A stretch of 64,000 nt of DNA from QFOX01 sp033763655 (GTDB taxonomy: Bacteria; Pseudomonadota; Alphaproteobacteria; Rickettsiales; UBA3002): contig JANRKD010000006.1 of the NCBI GenBank assembly GCA_033763655.1, positions 26,409 to 90,408 of the forward strand. The letters are read 5' to 3'. Below the pieces are notes generated by a model that saw only the letters and a program-made list of their open reading frames with translations, was not told where the DNA came from and made no database searches. The position numbers and the translations under genes were made by a program. Shown one piece after another: positions 33,399 through 42,907 of the stretch. Numbering within the stretch: position 1 is the first letter of the stretch; each line of letters opens with the position of its first letter.

Positions 33399-36380
33399 AT
33401 GCAGTCATTGCCACACGAACACAACACACCCCGCCTGATTCTGGTCGATGGTTCGGGCTACATCTTCCGCGCCTATCACGCGCTGCCGCCGCTCACCCGG
33501 CGCGACGGCACGCCGGTCGGCGCAGTCTATGGCTTCACCACCATGCTGCTGCGCCTGCGCGAAACCTATAAGCACGACAGGCTCGCGGTTATTTTCGACG
33601 CGGGACGGGCCACCTTCCGCAGCGAACTTTATCCCGAATACAAAATGAACCGTAGCGAAACGCCCGAGGATTTAATTCCGCAATTCCCGCTCGTGCGCGA
33701 GGCGACGCGGGCGCTGAACATCCCCGCCATTGAGCTTGAGAATTACGAAGCGGACGACCTCATCGCCAGCTATGCCGCCGCCGCGCAGCGCGAAGGCTGC
33801 GCGGTGGTGATTGTCTCCTCCGACAAAGATTTGATGCAGCTTGTCGTCGATGGCGAAGTCAGCATGATGGACCCGATGAAAAACAAAACCATTGGCAGCG
33901 CGCAGGTGATGGAGAAATTCGGCGTCATGCCCGATAAGGTTGTCGAGGTGCAGGCGCTGATTGGCGATCCGGTGGATAATGTGCCCGGCGTACCCGGCAT
34001 CGGCCCAAAAACGGCGGCGGAGCTGGTGAATGCTTATGGCGATCTTGAGGCGGTGCTGGCGCATCTGGCTGATATCAAACAGCCCAAACGGCGCGAAATG
34101 CTGACCACCCACGCGCAGGCAGCACGCCTTTCGCGCAGGCTCGTGCAATTAAAAAACGATATTCCTCTGCCCGCACCACTTACGGCGCTGGAAACCACGG
34201 GCTTTGACCCTGCGGTGCTGGTTGCGTTTCTGGAGCAACAGAACTTCACCTCGCTGGCAAAGCGAATTAGCGGGCATTCGCCCTCCACCGCCCCTGAGAG
34301 AAACGCGCGTTTTGTGGCTCCCTCCGTTGACCCCGCCTCGCAAGTGGAGAGGGCGGCACCCGTGGCGACCGCTTATGAAACCGTATCCGACGAAGCGGCG
34401 CTTATGCGCTGGATAGAAGAAGCTACCGCACGCGGCGTAGTTGCGATTGACACCGAAACCACCTCGCTTCATGCGGTGGATGCCGAACTGGTGGGGATTT
34501 CATTGGCAACAGCGCCGGGGCGCGCTTGCTATATTCCGTTGCAGCATGTGAGCGCGATGGCCACCGTCGCGGCTTCGCAAAGCAGCCTGTTCGATGCCCC
34601 GGCGCCTGCCGAAAAGAAGCTGATGGCAGGGCAATTGCCGCTGCCGCGCGCGCTCGAATTGTTGGCGCCGCTGCTAGAGAATCCGGCGGTGCTGAAAGTC
34701 GGACATAACATCAAGTATGACCTTGTGGTGCTGGCGAAGTATGGCATCCATACCGATACCGGCTCAGCCTGTCACCCCGTGCTGGTCACGGGGTCCGACT
34801 TTTCGGGCAGTCACCCGGAAGATGGACCCCGTCATAAAGACGGGGTGACAACAGCGGAAGACGGGGTGACAACAGCGGGAGATTCAAGGGAGCCACGCAT
34901 GCTAATCGCCCCCATCGGCGACACGATGCTGATGTCGTATTGTCTCTCGGGCGGGCTGCACGCGCAGGGGCTGGATTTCCTCGCCGAGCGGCATTTCGGC
35001 CATAAAATGATTAGCTTTTCCGAGGTGTGTGGCAGCGGTAAACAGCAGAAGAACTTTTCCGAAATCGCCCTCGATGTTGCGACGAACTACGCCGCCGAGG
35101 ATGCCGATTTCACGCTGCGGCTCTACGAGGCGCTCGGCCCGAAACTGCGGGAAAGCCGGGTCACCGGCGTGTATGAAACCATTGAGCGGCCACTGATCCC
35201 GGTAATTGTGGCGATGGAATGTGCGGGCATCACGGTCGATACCGCGCTGCTTAAGGGCCTGTCGTCGCAATTCGGGGTTAAAATCGACGCGCTCGAAAAA
35301 GAGATTGTCGCGCTCGCAGGGATGCCGTTTTCGGTTGGCTCGCCCAAGCAGCTTGGCGAGGTGCTTTACGATAAACTCCAACTGGGTGGCGCTAAAAAAT
35401 CGAGTAAGACCGGCGCCTACACCACCGATGCGCAAACGCTCGAAGCGCTGGCCGAGGAGGGGCACGAAATTGCCGCAAAAGTGCTCGAATGGCGGCAATA
35501 CAGCAAGCTGCGCAGCACCTATACGGACGCCCTGCCGCGTGCGATTTCGCCGCGCGACGGGCGAGTGCATACCAGCTACGCCATGGCGCTGACAACAACC
35601 GGGCGGCTGTCGTCGAGCGACCCGAACCTGCAGAATATCCCCATCCGTACCGAGGAGGGGCGACGCATCCGCAGCGCGTTTGTCGCGCCCGTGGGGTTCA
35701 CGCTGCTGTCGGCGGATTACTCGCAGATCGAGCTGCGGCTGCTGGCGCATATGGCGGAGATGGAATCCCTACGTCGCGCCTTCCACGAAGGGGTGGATAT
35801 TCATGCGCTTACCGCCAGCCAGATGTTCGGGGTGCCGCTTACGCAGATGACCGGCGAGTTGCGCCGCCGCGCCAAGGCCATCAATTTCGGCATTATTTAC
35901 GGCATCAGCGCCCACGGCCTAAGCGTGCAGCTTGGCATCAGCCGCGCCGAAGCGGCGGAGTACATCGCCAAATATTTCGCGCAATATCCGGGCATCCGCG
36001 AATATATGGAGAAAACCATCCAGTTCGCGCGCGAGCACGGCTATGTCGAAACGCTGTTCGGCCGCCGCGTGCATGTGAAGGATATTCACGCGAAAAACGG
36101 GGCGTTGCGGCAGTTCTCGGAACGTGCGGCGATTAACGCGCCGTTGCAAGGCACGGCGGCGGATATTATCAAGCGGGCAATGGTCGAGGTGCATCAAATC
36201 CTGCCTCATGACGTGCGGATGTTGCTGCAGGTGCATGACGAACTGGTGATTGAAACCCCCGTCGCGCAGGCGGACGCGGTGGCGCATGCGGTGAAGCGGG
36301 CGATGGAGCAGGTAGTGCAGCTTTCCGTGCCGCTGACGGTCGAAGTCGGGCAGGGCGATAATTGGGGCGCGGCGCATTGA
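33399..36380 (+). CDS. polA: DNA polymerase I
   Basis: Repair and lagging-strand polymerase, 993 residues from the ATG at 33399 (GGAGAAG site). Domains: 5'-3' exonuclease (about 8-270, with LVDGSGYIFRAYHALP and the helix-hairpin-helix GDPVDNVPGVPGIGPKTA); 3'-5' exonuclease (about 325-560, with the metal-binding Asp-Glu in VAIDTETTSL); polymerase (about 600-993, motif A LSADYSQIELRLLAH, motif B RRRAKAINFGIIYG, motif C LQVHDELVIE). Catalytic residues are intact. Residues about 458-494, inside the 3'-5' exonuclease domain, are encoded by a palindromic repeat insertion. Confidence 0.95.
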   Translation: MQSLPHEHNTPRLILVDGSGYIFRAYHALPPLTRRDGTPVGAVYGFTTMLLRLRETYKHDRLAVIFDAGRATFRSELYPEYKMNRSETPEDLIPQFPLVREATRALNIPAIELENYEADDLIASYAAAAQREGCAVVIVSSDKDLMQLVVDGEVSMMDPMKNKTIGSAQVMEKFGVMPDKVVEVQALIGDPVDNVPGVPGIGPKTAAELVNAYGDLEAVLAHLADIKQPKRREMLTTHAQAARLSRRLVQLKNDIPLPAPLTALETTGFDPAVLVAFLEQQNFTSLAKRISGHSPSTAPERNARFVAPSVDPASQVERAAPVATAYETVSDEAALMRWIEEATARGVVAIDTETTSLHAVDAELVGISLATAPGRACYIPLQHVSAMATVAASQSSLFDAPAPAEKKLMAGQLPLPRALELLAPLLENPAVLKVGHNIKYDLVVLAKYGIHTDTGSACHPVLVTGSDFSGSHPEDGPRHKDGVTTAEDGVTTAGDSREPRMLIAPIGDTMLMSYCLSGGLHAQGLDFLAERHFGHKMISFSEVCGSGKQQKNFSEIALDVATNYAAEDADFTLRLYEALGPKLRESRVTGVYETIERPLIPVIVAMECAGITVDTALLKGLSSQFGVKIDALEKEIVALAGMPFSVGSPKQLGEVLYDKLQLGGAKKSSKTGAYTTDAQTLEALAEEGHEIAAKVLEWRQYSKLRSTYTDALPRAISPRDGRVHTSYAMALTTTGRLSSSDPNLQNIPIRTEEGRRIRSAFVAPVGFTLLSADYSQIELRLLAHMAEMESLRRAFHEGVDIHALTASQMFGVPLTQMTGELRRRAKAINFGIIYGISAHGLSVQLGISRAEAAEYIAKYFAQYPGIREYMEKTIQFAREHGYVETLFGRRVHVKDIHAKNGALRQFSERAAINAPLQGTAADIIKRAMVEVHQILPHDVRMLLQVHDELVIETPVAQADAVAHAVKRAMEQVVQLSVPLTVEVGQGDNWGAAH
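34770..34881. repeat. Palindromic repeat inserted in frame in polA
   Basis: An 81-bp palindrome (34770-34850) with perfect 11-bp outer arms TGTCACCCCGT and ACGGGGTGACA and two inner ACCCCGT/ACGGGGT hairpins, followed by a tandem copy of its last 21 bp (34840-34860, 34861-34881). It adds about 37 residues (DGVTTAE-DGVTTAG at its end) between the exonuclease segments LAKYGIHT and APIGDTMLMSY, which are nearly contiguous in other polymerases. The same element lies between tatC and serS (46235-46302). Confidence 0.85.
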
Positions 36381-36446
36381 TGAATTTTCATGGTAATTGT
36401 TGAAAAAGCCATTATATTGGCAGGCCATAGGGAGTCGTCGCCGCGC

Positions 36447-36830
36447 ATGGCCAAAAAAATTCTCATCGTCGAAGATAACGACCTTAACCTGAAATTGTTT
36501 CGCGATTTGCTCGGCGCGAACGGCTACCTGACATTTGAAACTAAAGAGGGTATCGAGGCCATCAGCCTGACGCGCAACGTCATGCCGGATCTCATCGTGA
36601 TGGATATTCAACTGCCCGAGATTTCCGGCCTCGACATCACCCGCAAAATCAAGGCGGATGGGGCAATCCGCCATATTCCTGTGATTGCAGTGACCGCCTT
36701 TGCCATGAAGGATGACGAAGAGAAAATCCTCGCCGCCGGCTGCGAGGCTTACCTCAGCAAGCCGATTGCGATTGACGTATTCCTGAGCACGATCCGTCGG
36801 TTTCTCGAACCTCACATAGAGATGGCATAA
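36447..36830 (+). CDS. divK: Single-domain response regulator DivK
   Basis: A 127-residue receiver domain with nothing attached: AKKILIVEDNDLNLKLFRDLL at the start, phospho-acceptor Asp in IVMDIQLPEISG, Thr in VIAVTAFAM and Lys in AYLSKPI. Sequence and the neighbouring pleD identify it as DivK, the cell-fate regulator that in Caulobacter is phosphorylated by DivJ, dephosphorylated by PleC and read by DivL. ATG at 36447 preferred to an in-frame upstream ATG at 36390. Confidence 0.92.
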   Translation: MAKKILIVEDNDLNLKLFRDLLGANGYLTFETKEGIEAISLTRNVMPDLIVMDIQLPEISGLDITRKIKADGAIRHIPVIAVTAFAMKDDEEKILAAGCEAYLSKPIAIDVFLSTIRRFLEPHIEMA

Positions 36831-36840
36831 GGGGTATTGC

Positions 36841-38397
36841 GTGACCGGTCTGGTATTAGTGGTGGACGATGTGCCCGCAAACGTGAAGCTGCTCGAAGCC
36901 AAGCTCACGAACGAATATTACGACGTAATCACCGCCAAGGATGGCTTTGAGGCCATCGAACAAACAAAGGCTAAAAAGCCGGATTTGATTCTGCTCGACG
37001 TGATGATGCCGGGGATTGACGGGTTTGAAACCTGCCGCCGCCTGAAGCAGGATCCCGAAGTGTCGCATATTCCGGTGGTGATGGTGACTGCACTTTCCGA
37101 CCCTTCCGATCGGGTGGCGGGGCTTGAAGCCGGGGCGGATGATTTTATCACCAAGCCGATTAACGACACCGCGCTGTTCGCCCGCGTGCGCTCGCTGGTG
37201 CGCATTAAAGTGCTGATCGACGAACTGCGGCTGCGCGATAAATCCGGCAGCCAGCTGGGCATGAGCGCGAGTGATTTCTCCCTCAACCTCGACGTGAGCG
37301 GCTCGACCCTGATGCTGGTGGATGACGACGTAGTGCAGGTGCGGCGCATCAGTGAAAAGCTGGCGGCGGGCGGCTACAAGCTGCATCATTTCAGCGAGCA
37401 CCAGAAAGCGCTCGATTTCGCGCGTGAGGGCAATACGCTCGACCTGATTCTCATCTCGACCCAACTGGCGGATATTGACGGGCTGCGCCTTGCGACGCAG
37501 TTTAAGGCCATCGAGCAGGTGCGCCATGTGCCCATTATCATGCTGGTGGACGAGGACGAGCAGCACCTGATGTTGAAGGGGTTGGAGCTGGGCGTGAACG
37601 ATTACCTGCTGACGCCGGTGGATTTCAACGAAATGTTCGCGCGAGTCAAAACCCAGATTCGCCGCAAAAAATATCAGGAAACCCTGAAATCGAATTATCA
37701 GGAATCGGTCTCGATGGCGGTGACGGACGGGCTGACGCGCCTCTATAACCGCCACTACCTCGACACCCACCTGAAAAACCTGGTGCGGCAGGCGGCTGAG
37801 CAAAAGCGCCCCTTATCGCTCGTGATTATGGATATGGATCACTTCAAGAGCGTCAACGATACCTATGGCCACAGCTCGGGCGACGAAGTGCTCAAAGCCT
37901 TGGCGGAGGTGATTGTGCGCACCATCCGCAGCGCCGATCTGGCCGCGCGTTACGGCGGCGAGGAATTCGTGGTGCTGATGCCCGAGACCGACGCCGTGCG
38001 CTGCTACGAGGCGGCGGAGCGCCTGCGCAAAGGGGTCGAGGCCACGCCGTTTGTGATTCCGCATCCTGAAAGCCCGATTCGTAAAACTATCAGCATCGGC
38101 TGCGCGACCATGCAGCCGAATGACACGCCCGAAAGCCTGCTCAAGCGCGCCGACGTTGCGTTGTACGAGGCGAAGAACTCGGGCCGCAACAAGGTGTTGC
38201 CGCTCGCCGCTTCGGCGTTCGAGCTATCGCCCAGCCGCCAGACCGCGCGCGAGGAGTTGAGCTACACCACCATTTCCAGTAACGACGCGCCGATGAAACT
38301 GGCAGTCGCCGGAGCCAGCGGCACCTTGCCTGCACCCGAAACGGCAAAAGAGGAAAGCGACTTCCCCTTCGTCGTGCGCTTCAAGGATAGTCAGTAG
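36841..38397 (+). CDS. pleD: Diguanylate cyclase response regulator PleD
   Basis: A 518-residue protein: receiver 1 (about 1-120, Asp in LILLDVMMPG), receiver 2 without the acceptor Asp (about 155-275, with LILISTQLADIDG), and a GGDEF domain (about 290-455) with an intact GGEEF active site. An RSAD sequence five residues before GGEEF is a c-di-GMP inhibitory (I) site like that of PleD. Start is GTG 10 nt after divK; the operon matches Caulobacter divK-pleD. The stop codon and last two codons are formed by the first AGTCAGT/AGCCAGT heptamers of the downstream repeat. Confidence 0.94.
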   Translation: MTGLVLVVDDVPANVKLLEAKLTNEYYDVITAKDGFEAIEQTKAKKPDLILLDVMMPGIDGFETCRRLKQDPEVSHIPVVMVTALSDPSDRVAGLEAGADDFITKPINDTALFARVRSLVRIKVLIDELRLRDKSGSQLGMSASDFSLNLDVSGSTLMLVDDDVVQVRRISEKLAAGGYKLHHFSEHQKALDFAREGNTLDLILISTQLADIDGLRLATQFKAIEQVRHVPIIMLVDEDEQHLMLKGLELGVNDYLLTPVDFNEMFARVKTQIRRKKYQETLKSNYQESVSMAVTDGLTRLYNRHYLDTHLKNLVRQAAEQKRPLSLVIMDMDHFKSVNDTYGHSSGDEVLKALAEVIVRTIRSADLAARYGGEEFVVLMPETDAVRCYEAAERLRKGVEATPFVIPHPESPIRKTISIGCATMQPNDTPESLLKRADVALYEAKNSGRNKVLPLAASAFELSPSRQTAREELSYTTISSNDAPMKLAVAGASGTLPAPETAKEESDFPFVVRFKDSQ

Positions 38398-38640
38398 CCA
38401 GTAGCCAGTCGCCAGTAGTCAGCGCCAGCAAGGGGAGTCGCTCCCTCTCCCGCCTGCGGGAGAGGGCTGGGCAAGAGGAAGAGTCGAGTGGTTAGAGTCG
38501 AGAGTCGAGAGTCGAGAAGTGCGCGCACCAACCACAGCTTACACACCCAATCTACACCCTACAGCCCACAGCGCCCAAGCCTCACCACCTGTCATGCTGA
38601 AGGTGTTTCAGCATCCATCACGATGCGTCTGCACCGCGAG
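38389..38640. repeat. Composite heptad and hairpin repeat behind pleD
   Basis: Five AGCCAGT-type heptamers (38389-38423) overlapping the pleD stop, a CCCTCTCCCG/CGGGAGAGGG palindrome (38443-38466), six GAGTCGA-type heptamers (38481-38522), a looser 7-bp-periodic tract in which several units end in CA (about 38542-38583), and a GTCATGCTGAAGGTG ... TTCAGCATCC palindromic element (about 38589-38617). No gene. Confidence 0.85.
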
Positions 38641-38679
38641 ATTTTCCTGAAAGGCGCGGGCATAAAAAATCTGCCGCAG

Positions 38680-39471
38680 CTAAAGCATCAGGGTCGCCAC
38701 CACCGGCGCGTGATCGGAGGGTTTCTCTTGCTGACGCGGGGTTTCGTCGATGCGGCATTCCGTCAAGCAGTCTGCGGCCATAGCGGAGAGCAATAAATGG
38801 TCGATGCGCAAGCCGTGTCCGCGCTCATAGCCATTTCCGCGATAATCCCACCAACTAAATTGCTGTGTGGTGGGGTGGAGGGTGCGAAATGCATCATAGA
38901 AGCCCAGATGCATGAGTGCACGCAGGCGCTCGCGTTCGGCGGGGTGATAGCAGACCGTGCCGTCGAGCGCGGCAGGGTCGTAGACGTCGATCGGCATCGG
39001 CGCGCAGTTGAAATCGCCGCCAAGCACGGCCATTTCGTGGTAGGCCAGGCGCTCAGCCCAATGGGCGCGCAGGCGTTCGAGGAACCGCAGCTTGTAGGAA
39101 AATTTATCGGAGCCGATCTCCTGACCATTAGGCACGTAGGCGCTGGCGATGCGGATGGCGCCGTTGGGAATGCTTGCCACCGCTTCGATATAACGCGCCT
39201 GTTCGTCGCTGGGGTCGCCCGCAAGGCCGCGCGTGACATCATCGAGCGGGAATTTACTGAGGATGGCCACCCCGTTATAGGTTTTTTGCCCATGTCTGGC
39301 GATGTTGTAGCCGCGCTCCTCGATTTCCATCGCAGGGAAGGCCGCATCGAGGCATTTTAACTCCTGCAGCAGGACAATATCGGGGCGGGCTGCGTCCAGC
39401 CAGACGAGCAGGTTCGGCAGCCGTGCCTTGATGGAATTGACGTTGAAGGTGGCGATAGAAATGGTGCCCAT
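38680..39471 (-). CDS. xthA: Exodeoxyribonuclease III
   Basis: Mg-dependent AP endonuclease/3'-5' exonuclease of base excision repair, 263 residues. Motifs: IATFNVNSIKARL, LLQELKC (Glu ligand), YNGVAILSK, GGDFNCAP (Asp/Asn), and C-terminal LRIDHLLLS plus SDHAPVVA (catalytic Asp-His). ATG at 39471 chosen; a GTG 8 codons upstream lies inside a repeat fragment. It is followed by a repeat region and preceded by erpA on the same strand. Confidence 0.95.
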   Translation of the reverse strand: MGTISIATFNVNSIKARLPNLLVWLDAARPDIVLLQELKCLDAAFPAMEIEERGYNIARHGQKTYNGVAILSKFPLDDVTRGLAGDPSDEQARYIEAVASIPNGAIRIASAYVPNGQEIGSDKFSYKLRFLERLRAHWAERLAYHEMAVLGGDFNCAPMPIDVYDPAALDGTVCYHPAERERLRALMHLGFYDAFRTLHPTTQQFSWWDYRGNGYERGHGLRIDHLLLSAMAADCLTECRIDETPRQQEKPSDHAPVVATLML

Positions 39472-39509
39472 GCGCACACGGATACCAGCTTTCACAAGGA
39501 TGACAACCG

Positions 39510-39848
39510 CTAAAGCGCCACCGAAAAGCTGTTGCCGCAGCCGCAGCTGCTTTTGGCATTGGGGTTTTTAATTTCGAACGCGCTGGCATCCATGCGTTCG
39601 ACATAATCGAGCATCGAACCGGAAAGAAACGTGAGCGAGGTTGCGTCTACCAGTACCGGGGCATTCGCTGTGCCGAACAATGTATCGTCTACCGCTGGTG
39701 CGGCGTGCTCGAAATCGAATTTGTACTGGAAACCCGAGCAGCCGCCGCCATCGACCGCGACGCGCAGGCGCGTGCCAGCGGGTTCATCCCTGAGTAGGTG
39801 CGTAATGCGCGCGGCGGCGGAATCGGAAACGGTGAAAGCTTCGTTCAT
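39510..39848 (-). CDS. erpA: Iron-sulfur cluster insertion protein ErpA (A-type carrier)
   Basis: A 112-residue A-type Fe-S carrier that delivers clusters to apoproteins. The three cluster-binding cysteines are visible: VDGGGCSGFQYKF and C-terminal SSCGCGNSF. The ATG at 39848 gives the normal size. It could equally be named IscA; no isc/suf genes are adjacent. Confidence 0.9.
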   Translation of the reverse strand: MNEAFTVSDSAAARITHLLRDEPAGTRLRVAVDGGGCSGFQYKFDFEHAAPAVDDTLFGTANAPVLVDATSLTFLSGSMLDYVERMDASAFEIKNPNAKSSCGCGNSFSVAL

Positions 39849-39977
39849 GAGGATAATGTAGTGCAGTTCTTGGTGAGGTGCAATGGGCGCAATCATTGCC
39901 GCTCCTCCTTAATGGTAAGCGGGTGTTACTGGTGGCACCCCTTGCGTCCTCAATACGCATGCGCTACGGTCACGCCC

Positions 39978-41162
39978 ATGAGCGCGACCGCACATGCTAT
40001 TCTTGCCCCGTATGCCACCCACCCCGAAAAAACCCGTGGGCGCCTTGTGCCTGAGGATGAGTGCAGCATGCGCACCCCGCATCAGCGCGACCGCGACCGC
40101 ATTATCCATTCGGTCGCCTTCCGGCGGCTGGAGTATAAAACGCAAGTATTTGTCAACCACGAGGGCGACCATTACCGCACGCGGCTGACCCATTCGCTCG
40201 AAGTGGCGCAATTGGCGCGCGGTATCGCCCGCTGTCTGCGGCTGAACGAGGATCTGGCGGAAGCGCTGGCGCTGGCGCACGACCTTGGCCACCCGCCGTT
40301 TGGTCATGCGGGCGAAGAGGGGCTGAATGAGGCGATGCAAGGTTTCGGTGGGTTCGACCATAACGCGCAGACCATCCGCATTGTCACCCATCTTGAGAAT
40401 CGCTACGCCGATTTCGACGGGCTGAACCTGACCTGGGAAACGCTCGAAGGCATCGCCAAGCATAACGGGCCACTGAGCGGCCATGCGGGCATGCGGCCAC
40501 TGCCGCGCGCGATGCTCTATTACGCGCAGCAGCAGGATCTGGAGCTTTCGACCCATGCAAGCGCCGAGGCGCAAGTGGCTGCCATTGCTGACGACATCGC
40601 CTACAATAACCACGATATCGATGACGGCCTGCGCGCCGGGTTTTTTACGCTCGATGCGCTGGAGGGATTGCCGTTGCTTGGCGAGATTATTGACGAAGTG
40701 CGCAGCCGGCATCCCACTCTTTCGGTGCAGCGGCAAAGCCACGAAATCATCCGGCGCCTCATCAACCGCATGGTGGCGGATGTGCTGGCGACCACGCAGG
40801 CGCGCATCGCGGAATATGGTATTGGCTCAAGCGACGACGTGCGACATCTTGGCCGGCAACTGGTGCAGTTTTCGCCCGGGATAGAGCAGGCGCATAAGGC
40901 AATTAAATCTTTTCTTTTCAAATATATGTATCGGCATTTTAAAGTAAACCGTATGACCAGCAAAGCGCGCCGCGTGGTGGGGGAACTGTTCCGCTTTTTT
41001 CATGCGGAGCCTAACTGTCTACCGAATGTCTGGTATGCACAGACCGATGGCGCCGAGAGCTTGCGCACCGCCGAAGTCATCGCCGATTTTATCGCTGGCA
41101 TGACCGACCGCTTTGCCCTAGAGGAGCACGCACGAATTTTTGACCCGATGAGCAGAACTTAA
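39978..41162 (+). CDS. dgt: Deoxyguanosinetriphosphate triphosphohydrolase-like protein
   Basis: HD-domain dNTPase, 394 residues: RRLEYKTQVFVNHEGDHYRTRLTHSLEV and the metal-binding HD in ALAHDLGHPPFGHAGE; the QTIRIVTHLE and YNNHDIDDGLRAG stretches are typical. Its stop overlaps the argS ATG by one base (TAATG), the standard alphaproteobacterial dgt-argS arrangement. ATG at 39978 is chosen because the long upstream extension overlaps the divergent erpA. Confidence 0.94.
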   Translation: MSATAHAILAPYATHPEKTRGRLVPEDECSMRTPHQRDRDRIIHSVAFRRLEYKTQVFVNHEGDHYRTRLTHSLEVAQLARGIARCLRLNEDLAEALALAHDLGHPPFGHAGEEGLNEAMQGFGGFDHNAQTIRIVTHLENRYADFDGLNLTWETLEGIAKHNGPLSGHAGMRPLPRAMLYYAQQQDLELSTHASAEAQVAAIADDIAYNNHDIDDGLRAGFFTLDALEGLPLLGEIIDEVRSRHPTLSVQRQSHEIIRRLINRMVADVLATTQARIAEYGIGSSDDVRHLGRQLVQFSPGIEQAHKAIKSFLFKYMYRHFKVNRMTSKARRVVGELFRFFHAEPNCLPNVWYAQTDGAESLRTAEVIADFIAGMTDRFALEEHARIFDPMSRT

Positions 41163-42907
41163 TGAACCTCTTTGAAATCTACCGCACCCATGTGCTGGCC
41201 GCCGTTGAGGCGGTGCTGCCGGGGGTTAACACCGACGCTATCACCCTCGAACCGCCGCGCGAGGCGGCGCATGGCGACCTTTCGACCAACGCGGCGATGG
41301 TGCTGGCCGGGCAGGTGAAGGCGCAGGGCGGGAAAGCCAATCCGCGCGAGATTGCCGAAAAACTGGCTGAAAAACTGCGCGCGGTCGAGGGGGTTGTTGA
41401 GGTCGTCGTTGCCGGGCCGGGATTTATCAACTTCACCCTCGCGCCGGACGTGTGGCAAGCGGTTCTCCCTGTGATTTTATCGGCGGGGAAAAGTTACGGC
41501 AACTCGCGCATCGGCGCCGGGCGCAACGTCAATGTCGAGTATGTTTCCGCCAACCCGACGGGGCCGCTGCATATCGGCCATGCGCGCGGCGCGGTCTATG
41601 GCGATGCGCTGGCGACCCTGCTGCTGAAATCCGGGCATACGGTCACCAAGGAATACTATGTCAACGATGCGGGCGCGCAGGTGGAGGTGCTCGCGCGTTC
41701 GGCGTTGCTGCGCTACCGCGAGGCGCTCGGCGAAGATATCGGCGCAATTCCCGAAGGTTTGTATCCGGGGGAGTATCTGAAATCCGTCGGCGCGGTGCTT
41801 CAGGAAATGCATGGCGCGCGGTTGCTCGACTTGCCCATGGAGGAGCAGATTGCGCAGGCGCGTGGGGTGGCGATTGATGCCATGATGGCGCTGATTAAAT
41901 CCGACCTTGCCGACATGGGCATTCATCACGATGTGTTTACCTCCGAGGCACGGCTGCACCGCGAAAACAAGGTCGATGCCGCGATTGCCCTGCTGACGAA
42001 AAAAGGCCATGTCTATCGCGGCGTGCTGGAGCCGCCAAAAGGTGAAAAAGTCGAGGATTGGGAGCCGCAGGAGCAATTGCTGTTCCGTTCCAGCGCCTTT
42101 GGCGACGACGCCGACCGCACGCTCGAAAAAGCGGATGGTTCGCGCACGTATTTCGCGGGCGACCTCGCGCTGACAATGGACAAGGTCGAGCGCGGGTTCG
42201 ACACGCTGATCTACATGTTCGGCGCCGATCACGGCGGGTATGTCAAGCGGATGGAAGCCAGCGCCGCCGCACTCTCGGATGGCGCGGTCGCGGTCGATAT
42301 TAAGCTGTGCCAGCTTGTGCATCTCACCAAAAACGGTGAGCCGGTGCGCATGAGTAAGCGGGCGGGCAATTTCGTCACTGCGCGCGACGTGCTCGACGAA
42401 GTGGGCAAAAACATCCTGCGGTTCGTGATGCTGATCCGCAAGACCAATCAGGATATGGATTTTGACCTCGATAAGGTGAAGGAGCAGTCGAAAGACAACC
42501 CCGTATTTTATGTGCAGTACGCCCATGCCCGCGCCAAATCGGTGCTGCGGCTGGCGCGCGAGCAGATGCCGGAGGCGTTCGCTGCTTCCGAGAAAGCGGC
42601 GGATTTCTCGTTGCTTTCGCACCCGGCGGAGCTGACGCTCATTAAGTTGCTGGCGGGCTGGCCACGGCTGGTCGAGCAGGCGGCGGTGGCGCACGAGCCG
42701 CACCGCATTGTCTATTATCTACAGGAGCTGGCCGCTTGTTTTCATGGCCTGTGGAATGTTGGCAGCAAGGATGCCGATATCCGCTTTGTGCAGGCCGGGC
42801 AACCGGCGCTGACCACCGCGCGTTTAGCGCTTGCGCGGGCGCTGGCGGTTGTTGTAGCGTCGGGGCTTGATGTCTGTGGTGTGGAACCCGTGGAGGAATT
42901 GCGATGA
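41162..42907 (+). CDS. argS: Arginine--tRNA ligase
   Basis: Class I aminoacyl-tRNA synthetase, 581 residues. The HIGH motif is in NPTGPLHIGHARGAVYGDA, and a KMSK-like motif in VRMSKRAGNFVTARD. An N-terminal Add-1 domain and C-terminal DALR anticodon-binding domain (VQYAHARAKSVLR ... ) are present. Overlaps dgt at its start and the SPOR gene at its end (ATGA). Confidence 0.96.
   Translation: MNLFEIYRTHVLAAVEAVLPGVNTDAITLEPPREAAHGDLSTNAAMVLAGQVKAQGGKANPREIAEKLAEKLRAVEGVVEVVVAGPGFINFTLAPDVWQAVLPVILSAGKSYGNSRIGAGRNVNVEYVSANPTGPLHIGHARGAVYGDALATLLLKSGHTVTKEYYVNDAGAQVEVLARSALLRYREALGEDIGAIPEGLYPGEYLKSVGAVLQEMHGARLLDLPMEEQIAQARGVAIDAMMALIKSDLADMGIHHDVFTSEARLHRENKVDAAIALLTKKGHVYRGVLEPPKGEKVEDWEPQEQLLFRSSAFGDDADRTLEKADGSRTYFAGDLALTMDKVERGFDTLIYMFGADHGGYVKRMEASAAALSDGAVAVDIKLCQLVHLTKNGEPVRMSKRAGNFVTARDVLDEVGKNILRFVMLIRKTNQDMDFDLDKVKEQSKDNPVFYVQYAHARAKSVLRLAREQMPEAFAASEKAADFSLLSHPAELTLIKLLAGWPRLVEQAAVAHEPHRIVYYLQELAACFHGLWNVGSKDADIRFVQAGQPALTTARLALARALAVVVASGLDVCGVEPVEELR

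Noticed and set aside
41477..42703. Long minus-strand open frame (about 408 codons) opposite argS
   Set aside because: It is antisense to a well-conserved argS frame in GC-rich DNA; the product is Arg/His-rich with no domain.
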